DNA of 33,310 nucleotides from Lineolata rhizophorae (taxonomy: Eukaryota > Ascomycota > Dothideomycetes > Lineolatales > Lineolataceae): the NCBI GenBank assembly GCA_010093515.1, contig MU001694.1:34224-67533 (forward strand), read 5' to 3'. The notes under the pieces were generated by a model that was not told the DNA's origin, did not search any database, and worked only from the letters and a program-made list of their open reading frames with translations. How positions within the stretch are numbered: position 1 is the stretch's first letter; each line of letters begins with the position of its first letter. A program made the position numbers and the translations under genes. Below are positions 21,521 through 30,328 of the stretch, piece by piece.

Positions 21521-21742
21521 TTATGGTTTATCTGATATGATATAATATAGTATAATAATAATCACCTTTGTGACCGAAGTTGGATCTTGTCCGTCGAGAA
21601 CGGCTTGCAAGACGTGAAAGCTTAGGCCATAAATGAGGCTATGCCCACAATTCTCACAGCGGTCATAGAGTTCAGTATTCCACGGGCCGCTGCCACAGTC
21701 AGTGCAATAGACGTCTTTAGCCGAAAGAGACATGTTAGGCAT
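21521..21742 (-). CDS. Small zinc-ribbon protein, hypothetical
   Basis: The frame starts MPNMSLSAKDVYCTDCGSG and continues LYDRCENCGHSL. The two CxxC knuckles, 15 residues apart, form a compact zinc-ribbon or rubredoxin-like signature in a plausible N-terminal position. The frame runs to the TAA at 21521, through an A+T-rich stretch (VIIIILYYII) that looks non-coding. A donor at CAAAG|GTGATT after DPTSVTK is likely. One acceptor (GGACTTAG, 85 bp on) would add QTNSEKRTARK and stop, giving 65-68 residues. The start could be either Met1 or Met4. The family is not recognised; a role in metal or nucleic-acid binding is only suggested by the Cys pattern. Confidence 0.4.
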   Translation of the reverse strand: MPNMSLSAKDVYCTDCGSGPWNTELYDRCENCGHSLIYGLSFHVLQAVLDGQDPTSVTKVIIIILYYIISDKP

Positions 21743-22324
21743 GAAGACGCTCTTGATGGACGAAAAAACAATTCAAGTGGGAGCAAAACCAACAAGCCGC
21801 GAAATCCCAGTCGCAAAGAGCATAACTCAAGCGGCAACCGCCAAGGACAAGTTCCCGGGTGCTCTGGGCCTGGCTACTCGCTCACTGATATATAATGGAA
21901 GCTACTTCAAGCAAAGCCAGTGCTAGTGAAAATGGTGAATTCGCCTTGCCAAGACGATAACGTTGCCCTCTGTTGAATGGCGGAGTTAAGGCAGGGCGTA
22001 CGCTCAGCCTGTCGCCCGGCCACAGCCAACAGCGCGAGCCCAACCAGTTGCGGTGCTATCAGCTGCAGAACATCTCTTGCATAACGTGCAAGTGGAGGTT
22101 TTTTCAGCCTTGCATAGATTCCGGTGAAGCGTTAGGCGCACTTTGCACTTGGCTGGTGGAGAAAGACCTCCCGCCGTAACTCGTACGAGCCTTTCGGAAG
22201 TGCTGAATGAAGTGAACAAAAACACTTCGGAGGACAATCACGGTAAGCTGCTCGGCGTGTCGAAGATACGTGCCCGTTGGGAAAGCAGGCATTTTATTTG
22301 GAAGTTAATGACCGTAGGAAAATG

Positions 22325-22331
22325 TATATAA
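22325..22331 (+). promoter_or_regulatory. TATA box of the SDR gene
   Basis: TATATAA lies 185 bp before the SDR start codon, 25-35 bp upstream of the CRE palindrome. It has the right strand and distance for a core promoter with a leader of about 150 bases. Confidence 0.5.
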
Positions 22332-22355
22332 GAAGGGCCAGGACTTCATGTCTGC

Positions 22356-22365
22356 GTGACGTCAC
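22356..22365. promoter_or_regulatory. Perfect CRE palindrome (ATF/CREB bZIP site)
   Basis: GTGACGTCAC is a perfect 10-bp palindrome centred on TGACGTCA, the binding core of Atf1/AtfA-type bZIP stress regulators. It lies about 145 bp upstream of the SDR start and just downstream of the TATA box. Confidence 0.5.
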
Positions 22366-22509
22366 ACATACACAGCTGCAGCCCCCGGCACAAACAAATA
22401 CTAAAGTCGCTAAACCCCCACATCACGTCGCCTACACCTCAGCCTCAGCAAGCCCTGCCACTCTGCGGTTCACCCTTGCGCCGAGAGAAAAAAAAAAGCC
22501 TCCGCGACC

Positions 22510-23421
22510 ATGGCCGACCGGCAGCAGCCTCGCAGCGTGCTCATATCGGGCGGCGCGCGCGGCATCGGGCGCGCGCTGGCGCGCCGCTTCTGCGAGCGCG
22601 GCGACAACGTGTATATCCTGGACATCGACGAGGCGGAGCTGAAGCACACGGCGCACGCGCACCTGCAGCCGCACTGGCTGGCGGGCCGGCTGGCGTGGAG
22701 CACGTGCGACCTGCGCAGCGTGGGCGAGATCCGCAAGAAGGTGCGGGCGGCGGCCGAGGGCACGCTGCGCGGGCGCATCGACGTACTAGTCAACAACGGC
22801 GGCATCTCGGCGCCGCGGTGGAAGGACGGCAGGACGATGGCGGACGAGGAGACCTTCGACGAGTGGCAGGCGTAGGTTGGCTCCCCCCCGATGGCTTGTG
22901 GAAACGCGGGACCCCCCGTCGCTCACGGCCTGCCTCGTCTGACCAGGTACATCGAGACCAACCTGACGGCTCCCTTCGCCGTCTCCCAGGCCAGCCTGCC
23001 TTACATGCGCGTCGAGCCGGGCAGCGCCGACGCCGAGCACACGTCCACCTCCGGCCCCTGCATCGTCCACGTCGCCTCGTTCCGCGCGCACCGGTCGGAC
23101 CCGAACCAGGAGGGCTACGCGGCGTCCAAGACGGGCCAGCTCGGCCTCATGCACAGCATGGCCATGTCGCTGTCGGAAGTGGGCATCCGCGTCAACACGG
23201 TGAGCCCGGGGCGCGTCAAGGTGATGCACGAGAGCAAGGAGGGCGACGAGAAGGGCGTCGAGTGGGCGTCGTTGAACGAGGAGAAAGACGTGCAGGACCA
23301 TCCATCGAACAGGGCGGGGATGCCGGACGACGTGGTGGACGCGGTGGAATATCTGGTCAATGCCGGGTTCGTGACGGGCCAGGAGTTGGTGGTCGACGGA
23401 GGGGCGTCGAAGAAAAAGTGA
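22510..23421 (+). CDS. Short-chain dehydrogenase/reductase (classical SDR)
   Basis: Spliced model: 22510-22871 joined to 22947-23421; 278 residues. The 75-bp intron has a GTAGGT donor and CTGAC near its CCAG acceptor, and restores EWQA-YIETNLTAPF. The NAD(P)-binding motif is SGGARGIGRAL (Gly14-Gly20), VYILDID ends the second strand, and VNNGGIS (95-98) is the NNAG equivalent with Gly for Ala. The catalytic triad is Ser165, Tyr178 and Lys182 (HVASFRA, YAASK), with N-terminal helix Asn in NLTAPF. RVNTVSPGRV and the terminal VVDGGAS complete the classical SDR fold. Length is normal. Asp after the second strand (LDID) suggests NAD preference, which is inference. Substrate is unknown. An overlapping 376-codon frame on the same strand is a composition artefact. 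Confidence 0.93.
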
Positions 23422-23975
23422 ACGGATTCAAGTCACCGAATGAGAAACGAGTGGGCAGCAGTAGTCAGTGGCAGCAGTCTACGTAGTAAGCAAAAGAAAA
23501 AAAAAGGCAATATATGATTATCACAAAAAAAATTATCGGGACACCTGTATATTAGGATGGTCTGCTACACTCATGAAAAGTCAGAGAAGATTGAAAAAAC
23601 AGAACATCTGTAATCATAAAACAAAAGGTCAACAAGTGCAGAAGAAATGAAATCTGACAGCTAGTGGCCGGTCCACGTGGTGGCTGCTCCGCCAATCAGA
23701 TCGCCGAGCGTCTGTGTCGAGCTTCGTCATCCCGAGCTCTGAAGCTCAGCAACGGGCGTTCAATGAGCGACGAACCATCATCTCACCTCTCCCACACGCC
23801 CGGGGAACCCGCGTAATATTCAATTCCATCGCTTTTCGAGCTGCGCCTCGGCCCAGTCCATTGTGCTTTTAGCCCCATCTAACCCTTGCCGCTCCTCCGC
23901 AACTACCCATCACCAACATCACCATCCCCGGCGAAACCTTGTCTCCCACGACCCCGAACCAACCCGACAGCCCCG
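23422..23975. promoter_or_regulatory. Intergenic: SDR 3' region and promoter of the next gene
   Basis: The left half (23490-23650) is strikingly A-rich with several A6-A9 runs, probably the SDR 3' UTR and polyadenylation region. The right half is G+C-rich and carries the palindrome CCACGTGG at 23673-23680 and a CCAAT box (CCAATCAGA) at 23692-23700. Both lie about 300 bp before the next start codon. Confidence 0.5.
23673..23680. promoter_or_regulatory. CACGTG E-box palindrome
   Basis: CCACGTGG fits the core bound by fungal bHLH or Pho4/Cbf1-type factors. It is 12 bp from a CCAAT box at 23692-23696, upstream of the predicted myristoylated protein gene. Confidence 0.35.
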
Positions 23976-24694
23976 ATGGGCTCCTCCGCCTCGAAAGCGG
24001 CGCGCCGCGTCCCCGGCGCCAGCGCTCCCCGGCGCTATCCCTCCCGCCCACCCCCCTCAAGCATCTCGCAACCGCCGCCGCCGCCGCCGCCGCCCCCCTC
24101 AGCGCACCAAACAGCCTCATCGCCATCGCCACCGCCCGCCGACGCCGCCGACGGCGCCGACGCGGGCCCGCGCACGCGCCCGCCGCCGCAGGCCAGCAGC
24201 GCCAAGGACGAAGGTACGTACACCCACGGCCCAGCCCGCGCAGAGAGGGGCCCCCCAGGCTAACCGCATGCGGGCGCGCACGCCCGGAGCACGCAGCCGT
24301 CCTCAAGGACGCCTCCGATCCCACGCTGGCGGCGCACCTGCGGCGGCTCGGCCCCGTGGCGCCGAACCCGTTCCAGAGCGCCGCGGCGGCGGCGCACGCG
24401 CCGGAGCTGTTCCCGCGGGCGCCGGCGGAAGGCGCGCAGCGCAATCCGGCGCTGGCGGTGGTGGAGGCGCGGCGGCGGTTGGAGGGGGAGAAGGAGAGGG
24501 AGGAGGATGGGGCGGGGAGGGAGGGGTTTGAGGGGAGGGGGTTGGTGGATGCGTTGGTGGTGGGGAGGGCGGTGAGGTTGAGGGAGGAAGGGGTGGGGGA
24601 TGTGGAGGTGGAGGGGTTGTTGGGGTTGAGGAGGGGGGTGGTGGGGAGGCTGGGGAGGAGGGACGAGGCGTGGCGGGTTGTGGGGAGTTTGTGA
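23976..24694 (+). CDS. Predicted N-myristoylated protein with C-terminal helix-turn-helix-like segment, hypothetical
   Basis: Spliced model: 23976-24213 joined to 24297-24694; 211 residues. The 83-bp intron has a GTACGT donor and a GCTAACC branch site, and joins SSAKDE to AVLKDASDPTLAAHL. The start MGSSASK fits the N-myristoylation consensus (Gly2, Ser6, Lys7), suggesting membrane attachment. Residues 20-75 are Pro/Ser/Ala-rich with a run of nine prolines from a CCG repeat. The conserved-looking core is DPTLAAHLRRLGPVAPNP and NPALAVVEARRRLEGEKERE. The tail, LVDALVVGRAVRLREEG then DVEVEGLLGLRRGVVGRLG, resembles a helix-turn-helix of the type LRxxGxsxxEIExxLxLxxGVVxRLG. I recall similar conserved fungal proteins of unknown function but cannot name one. 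The last 200 coding bases are extremely G-rich (up to GGGGGTT runs), unlike the C-rich first exon. Confidence 0.72.
24072..24092 (+). repeat. (CCG)7 trinucleotide repeat
   Basis: Seven perfect CCG units inside the coding sequence encode most of a nine-proline run. Length variation between isolates would change the protein without shifting the frame. Confidence 0.85.
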
Positions 24695-25628
24695 TGGCGA
24701 TGGAGCGCCGGCCGTCATGGTTGTGTGGCGCTTGCGTCGGTATACTCTCTATATGCAAACCACCTCGGGTAGAAGCTGGAATGTGGCTTTGGTGACTGCG
24801 CTATTATATCACTCGATCAGCGAGCATGAAACAAAAAGCTACCTCTCGGTTCACAATTATCATCGATTGGTCCTGGAGCTTAGGTGCGTTGCGCTCTGCA
24901 TCATGTACTACGCATACAGGAGAGGACAGAAATGGGAACTTTGTCGAGCAGGAATACCAGATCGACAGATTTTTTGATCCGCGCAATAAGGGAAACAACC
25001 ATGATGAAATGCCAATCACGTGGACACGACAACCCAAAGTGCGAATCCTCGAATTCGGAAAGTGTCGCTGGAAGCTCGTGCGACTTCAAGGCCAACGTAA
25101 ACAAACGGTGCCAGCCAGCGACACAACAAAGCAACAGCCACAAACCAAAAATGGCGCAGCTCCTCGGCAGGCTTTGCCGTGGGCTCTGCGGCCGTGTTGA
25201 CAAGCCGCTGCACGATCGATCGGACGCCGTCCCCGTGACCCTCGCACCGGACGCCGCTCAGCCAATCGCGGGCTGCACCTCGTCCGCGGCGCCGCGCCGA
25301 GACCAAGTCGGCCCCACGCGCGGGCGTTGCCCCGCCAACAACGCAGCCGCAACATCAACAACGCGGCCAGCGCCCACGAAGCAACGGCCTTCAAAACCCG
25401 CCCACGCACCCGGCACCTTGCCCTACCCACACTTGTTCACTTCCACCATCCATCGCGCGAACGTTTGGCTGGATCGGTGCTGCTTTCATAGAGTTTGGCT
25501 GAATTGATACAACGAAAGAGACGCTGCGCGGAACGGCGTTTCTGCCTGCATTGCACGCGTACACACCAGACAGGCACGTACACCGCTATCGTTTTGCCCA
25601 CATCATACCGCATCAACAAACCTCCACA
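24695..25628. other. Intergenic; promoter of the BRCT gene
   Basis: Open frames on both strands overlap each other and show no domain, so no gene is called. The base composition rises in G+C toward 25150-25450. A CCAAT box (CCAATCG) lies at 25262-25266, about 365 bp before the BRCT gene start. Confidence 0.45.
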
Positions 25629-28600
25629 ATGGCACCCGTGACGCGCTCCGGTCGCGGCACCACAAACAGCAACAAGAAGTCCGGCGACGAGTCCAAACCG
25701 TCTACCAAGAAGCCTACGGCGGCTTCGTCGGCGGCAGCTCCCCCCACAGACACAGAGCAACAACAACAAACCTCTAGCTCATCGCTCAAAGCACCGGCGC
25801 GCCACGGCGCCGCTGCGCGCGCGAAGAAAGCCGAGCAGCCCGCCGAGGACGCCGCCGCGGCGCCGAAGAAGGCCACCGGCGCCCGCGGCGGCAAGAAACA
25901 CGTCACGATTGAGGAGCCGGCGGCGGCCCCAGAGGACGAACGTGAAGAGCACGAGCACGAGCACGAGCACGAGACAAGGGCCGCGACGCGACACACGCGG
26001 CGCGGCGGCGCGCACGGCAAGAAGGAGCCCGAGCCCGAGCCCGAGCCCGAACATGAGATGGAGACGAGGCACACGAGGCGGGGAGGCCATCGCGGCAAGG
26101 CGCCGGCCGAGGAGCAGCCCAAGTCGGTCCGCATAACGACGGCGTCGGCGCGCGCCGCGGCGAGGAGGACCGCGGCCACCGCCGACGCGCCGGACGCGGC
26201 CGGCGCCGAATCGACGACGAGGCACGCGACCAGGGGCCGCGCGGCGGCGGCGACGGCGACCGCGGCGTCGCACGGCCAGACGCAAGGCCAGTCGCAGCCG
26301 AAAACGCGCTCCACGCGGACGACGCGCCTCCACGCGGCGGACGCGGAGCCCGGGGAGGAGCCCGAGGCGGCGTCGTCGTCCGCCGCGGCGGCCGAGCAGC
26401 AGCGCGAAGACGAGCCGCCGCCGCCGCCGCCCGCGCACGGGAGGCGCGCAGCTGCGGCCGCGACCAGGAACACGATGCGCGCGGCGCCCAAGCGCGGCGG
26501 GCGGTCGGCGGCGGCGGCGGCGACTGCGGCTGCGGCGGGCGCGTCGACGGCGAGGTCGAGCGCGGCGACGAGGGCGGCGGCGACGAGGGCGGGGGGCGCG
26601 CGCGCGGGCAGCTCGAGGAGTTTGCGCGGCGCGGGGGCGGCGAAGAAGGAGGTTCAGGGGACGGTGGCCGCTTTGAGGACGAGGGCGAGAGCGAATTCGA
26701 GGAAGGGTGCTGGTGCTGCGAAGAGCGGAGAGGACGAGGAGCGGCAGGAGATGGTGGAGGATGCGACGCAGCCGGATAGCAAGGGCGAGGTGCCTCAGGC
26801 CAACGGCGGCGGGGATGTCGCGACGCCGACCGAGCAGATCGCCGGTCCGCCTCTTGCGGCACCCTCGCCGGGCAAGTCCGCCGGCGGCCGCGCCCAGGAG
26901 GAGCCTGCTGCCGCGCAGCACCAACCGCCCAAGGAGCAGCAGCAACAAGAAGCGCCTCCTCACGGCTTCACCGTCTCGCTGCTCTCGCCGCGCAAGAACG
27001 GTCCGCCCGGCTTCCCTAGCTACAACAACCACCACAGCGGCAACAACAACAGCGGCGTCACCGCCCCCTTCAACCCTTCAACGTCGCTCCTCTTAGCTTC
27101 CCCCCGCAAGAACGCCCTCTTGGCCTCCACCATGTCCCCCGCTCGCGGCCCCGCGGCGCCATTGACATCCTTCCGCTCCGCCCGCCGCCCCGGACCGTCC
27201 CATCTCCACCACTCCTCAACCACGCACTCCAGCGCCGCCGCCGCAGAGCACCACCCCGCCATGACAACCGGCAAAATGGGCCCGGCCTCGCTCCTGCGCA
27301 CGCCCGCGAAGAAAGGCTTCCTGCCCCCCCCGCCCAAGTTCGACCTCCCGGTGCGCACTCCCGGCGCCGCCCCCGGCGGCACGCCCGCGTCCGTCTCCGT
27401 CTCGGCCCTCAAGCTCGCGTCCCTCGCCCAGAGCACCCTCCTCGCCGGCTCCCCCGTCAAGTCGGCCTCCATCCTCGCCGACCACCGGCTCCAGCACCAG
27501 CCGCCCCACTCGAGCCTCCTGCTCGGCGCGTCGCCCCGCAAGGCCGCGGGCGCGACGCCGCGCCGGCCGCCGCCGCCCGGCCCGGAGAGCGTCGCGGGGC
27601 CGTCGCCGGCGCGTGCCGCCGGCTCGGCATCGGCTGGAGTTGGCGCTGCCCAGGCGGCCATGGGCCTCGAGGTCGGGAGCACGCCTGGGGGCGCTGCTGC
27701 TGCTGGGGCTGCTGTTGGGGCTGGAAAGGCCGAGGGCCAAGGGGAGGGCGAAGGCGATGGCGGTCAGCGGCGTGGGTCCGCGCTGGTGCCGTTCGCGGAG
27801 GACGATGTGTTTGCGGCGACGCCGCCGGGGGGGGCGTTCGAGGGTGCGTGGGAGGATATGGAGAGGGAGAGGGAGGGGAGGTTGGTGAGGAGGAGTGTGG
27901 GGGTTAGGAGGAGTTTGTTTTCACCCGGGGGGTTAAGGGAGGAGGAGGGGGGGCGGAAAGAAGAAGAGGAGGAATTGGTGGAGGAGAGGACGGGCCAGCT
28001 TCGTATGGAGGATATTCTGGTCGGGACGCCGGCGGGGAGTCCGGAGCGGGCCCCTCGGGTCTCTGAGGCGGAGTTTGACGCGCCTGTTGTTGAGCAGGAA
28101 GCCGAGGTTGTGACTGAAGCGCCAGGCGCGGAGACTGTGGTCGATGAGGATGTCGTCATGGTGGACGCTGATGCGGTGGGTGAGGAAGTGTCTAAGCACG
28201 ACTTCGCGTACGAGACCACCGCAGTGGGCGAACCCATCGAGGAGAAGCCTAATCCCTTCGAGGATATCCCGGTGCCGGCTCCGGAGCCAGAGACCCAGGC
28301 TATCCCATCTCCGGCTCGTCTTCATACTCCTTCCACCGTCCTTGACACCGTGTTCGAAGCTGCAGAGCTCACTCCTACCGCCACGCCAACCGATCCCCCG
28401 CCCGCACCTCAACTATCCACCACTCCGCCCGCTCAGTCTAACGCGACTTCCGTTGCGCTCCCGATCATACCACCCACGTCGATGCGCCGTCCCCAGCTGT
28501 CACCGACCAAGTCTTCCCTGCGCTCTCCATTCAAGAAGCCAGGCGAGTCGCCCCGCAAGACGGTCACATGGCAGCCCATAGCCGAATTTACGCCCATCGC

Positions 28601-29665
28601 GGAGCCCGATGGCGACTCGTCTCTCCTCAGCGACGGGCAGCCGCCCGCGAGCCCGAGTCCCAACCGGCGCCGCAGCGGCGGCAGCGGCAGCGGCAGCAAG
28701 CGCACGCGTCGTGGTGTCCTCGCCGGCACGACCTTCTTCGTCGACGTGACGGCGAACGACGGCTCCGACGCGGGCGGCTTGTTTGCGCCGCTGCTTGAAG
28801 AGCTGGGCGCGCGGTGCGTCGACTGGTGGGATGGCTCGGCTGTGGAGGAAGGTGTCGAGAGAGGCGTTAGCATTACGCACGTGCTGTTCAAGGACGGAGC
28901 GAGGAATACATTGGAGAGGGTTGCGCGGGCCGAGGGGAAGGTCAAGTGCGTGAATATTCGGTGGGCTATGGAGTAAGTCGTTCTCTCCCTTTCTCCGCTT
29001 CCCATAGCATCCTCCTCAAACCCCCCCTTCCCAACCGCCCTAGCTAGAGCGATTGCTAACAGTACCGCCATTATAGCTGCGAAAAGTCCCGCACCCGTCT
29101 CCCCGAGCAATCCTACCTCGTCGACCTCACCCAACCGCCGCCCACCCCCGGCCCCCTCACTTCCCTCTCCGCAAACGCAACCCCCGTGGCACGCTACCGC
29201 AGCGCGGCCACGACGCCCACGCGCACGCCCGCCGCCCTCGCCGGCCGCGCGAGCCTCTCCGCGCCCCGCTCGACCGCGACCCTCAAATCGGCCCTCAAGC
29301 GCACCGCGCTCACGACGCCGCCGCCGCCGCCGCCGTCCTACGCGCCCGCCGCCCGCACCTCGCCCGACAAGGAGAACACGCCGACGTCGGGCTCGGGCTC
29401 TCCGGCGGCCAAGTCCGCGTACGACTCCCCCGGCACGCCGTACTACCTGCATCCGACGGAGCTGGTGCAGCGGACGTGTCCGCCGGCGAAGAGGCGGGCG
29501 GAGGACGGCGATGGGGAGGGCGTGGGGCCGCTTGGGGTGTTTGGGAGCGGGTCCGGAGTGGGGCGGGGTGGGACGGTGTGGATGAAGAAGAGGCTTTTGG
29601 AGGCGAGGAGGAAGAGGATGACGGTTGGGCCGGGGGGGTTGGGGGGCGTATTTGGAGAGGATTGA
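25629..29665 (+). CDS. BRCT-domain protein with long low-complexity, S/TP-rich N-terminal region
   Basis: Spliced model: 25629-28972 joined to 29077-29665; 1310 residues. The 104-bp intron has a GTAAGT donor and GCTAACAG branch site, and joins NIRWAM to DCEKSRTRLPEQSYLVDL inside a BRCT fold. That domain covers about residues 1028-1133: GTTFFVDVTANDG, LEELGARCVDWW, SITHVLFKDG and the BRCT tryptophan in IRWAM. BRCT domains bind phosphoproteins in DNA-damage and cell-cycle control. Residues 1-440 are Ala/Arg/Glu-rich with (EH)4 and (EP)4 repeats and RHTRRGG motifs. Residues 445-980 hold a series of CDK-like S/T-P-x-K sites: SPRKN twice (near 450, 490), TPAKK (554), SPVKS (607), SPRKA (633), then SPTKSSLRSPFKK and ESPRKTVTW near 956-980. 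The start MAPVTRSGRG is the first ATG in frame after a stop-free leader. A chromatin or mitotic regulator is a reasonable inference; no named orthologue is claimed. Confidence 0.82.
25947..25970 (+). repeat. (GAGCAC)4 coding hexanucleotide repeat
   Basis: Four perfect GAGCAC units encode alternating Glu-His in the BRCT protein. A related (GAGCCC)4 repeat follows at 26025-26048. Confidence 0.85.
26025..26048 (+). repeat. (GAGCCC)4 coding hexanucleotide repeat
   Basis: Four perfect GAGCCC units encode alternating Glu-Pro. They differ from the upstream (GAGCAC)4 array by one base per unit (A to C), suggesting a common origin by slippage and drift. Confidence 0.85.
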
Positions 29666-30328
29666 ACGTGCGAGGAGTGGTGGTGTGTTGATGACGGTTG
29701 TTGCTCCGGCAGAGTGGCCGACTGTGAATGTCTGTATTGTCTTGATGTAATTGGTTTCTGCTCTTCGGCTTTCTCTTCCTTGTCTCTCTTAAGTCATGTC
29801 GGATCTGGAACTGTGTGGGTGGTGCTGAGTAATAGGCCTTGGCGTTGTTCCGTTTGGCTTGAGACTGCGGGATATGGGCTCTGTTTTTGGGCTTTTGATT
29901 CTTTCATAACTGTCCAAATGCAGAATGCGGAGGGATCGGACGGCACGATACCCTTTGCATGCTAGAATGTAACGGGTGCTGTTAGCAATCAGACGCGCTT
30001 TATTCTTACCTGGGCATGTGTTGTATTACGCGATGTCTCGGCGATGATATCCCGTTCACGTTTTGCCTCGGATGATGCTCGGAGGTTGGGTTCGAACAGT
30101 CTAGACTACGCTGATGCGACTTCCTGTGTAACGGTAGGGTTAAAGGCCGCACAGTGGTACCGTGAGGTTGGGCGTGGTTAACTTGATTCTAGGGTTGGAA
30201 ATGACTAATATTACGGGAAAGCCTAGAAAGGGAAGTCGTTTCTAACCAGAAATATAACGCATGTGCATCATTCTAAAGGGGCGAAGCCAGTTTTATGGCG
30301 TGCGCACCAGAAGAGGCAAGGTACATGC
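29666..30328. other. Intergenic; no gene seen
   Basis: The left part is G/T-rich and probably the BRCT gene's 3' UTR. The 83-codon frame at 29714-29965 is Cys/Trp/Ser-rich without domain features and is taken as UTR. No RNA gene was recognised; a GGTTCGAA word near 30089 has no tRNA around it. Confidence 0.45.

Larger units (their letters stand above)
21743..22509. other. Intergenic region upstream of the SDR gene
   Basis: No gene was recognised. The right part holds the SDR promoter, with a TATA box and a CRE palindrome annotated separately. A purine-rich leader (GAGAGAAAAAAAAAAG) directly precedes the start codon. Confidence 0.5.

Noticed and set aside
22356-23486. 376-codon plus frame overlapping the SDR gene
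   Set aside because: It reads a different frame through both SDR exons and the intron; the SDR frame has all catalytic motifs.
24884-25507. 207-codon plus frame upstream of the BRCT gene
   Set aside because: No domain, odd Arg/Cys/Pro/Thr composition, overlaps open frames on the other strand, and lies where a promoter is expected.
25779-27035. 418-codon minus-strand frame opposite the BRCT gene
   Set aside because: Poly-Arg low-complexity sequence complementary to Ala/Gly-rich codons; not a gene. The 292- and 319-codon frames beside it are the same.
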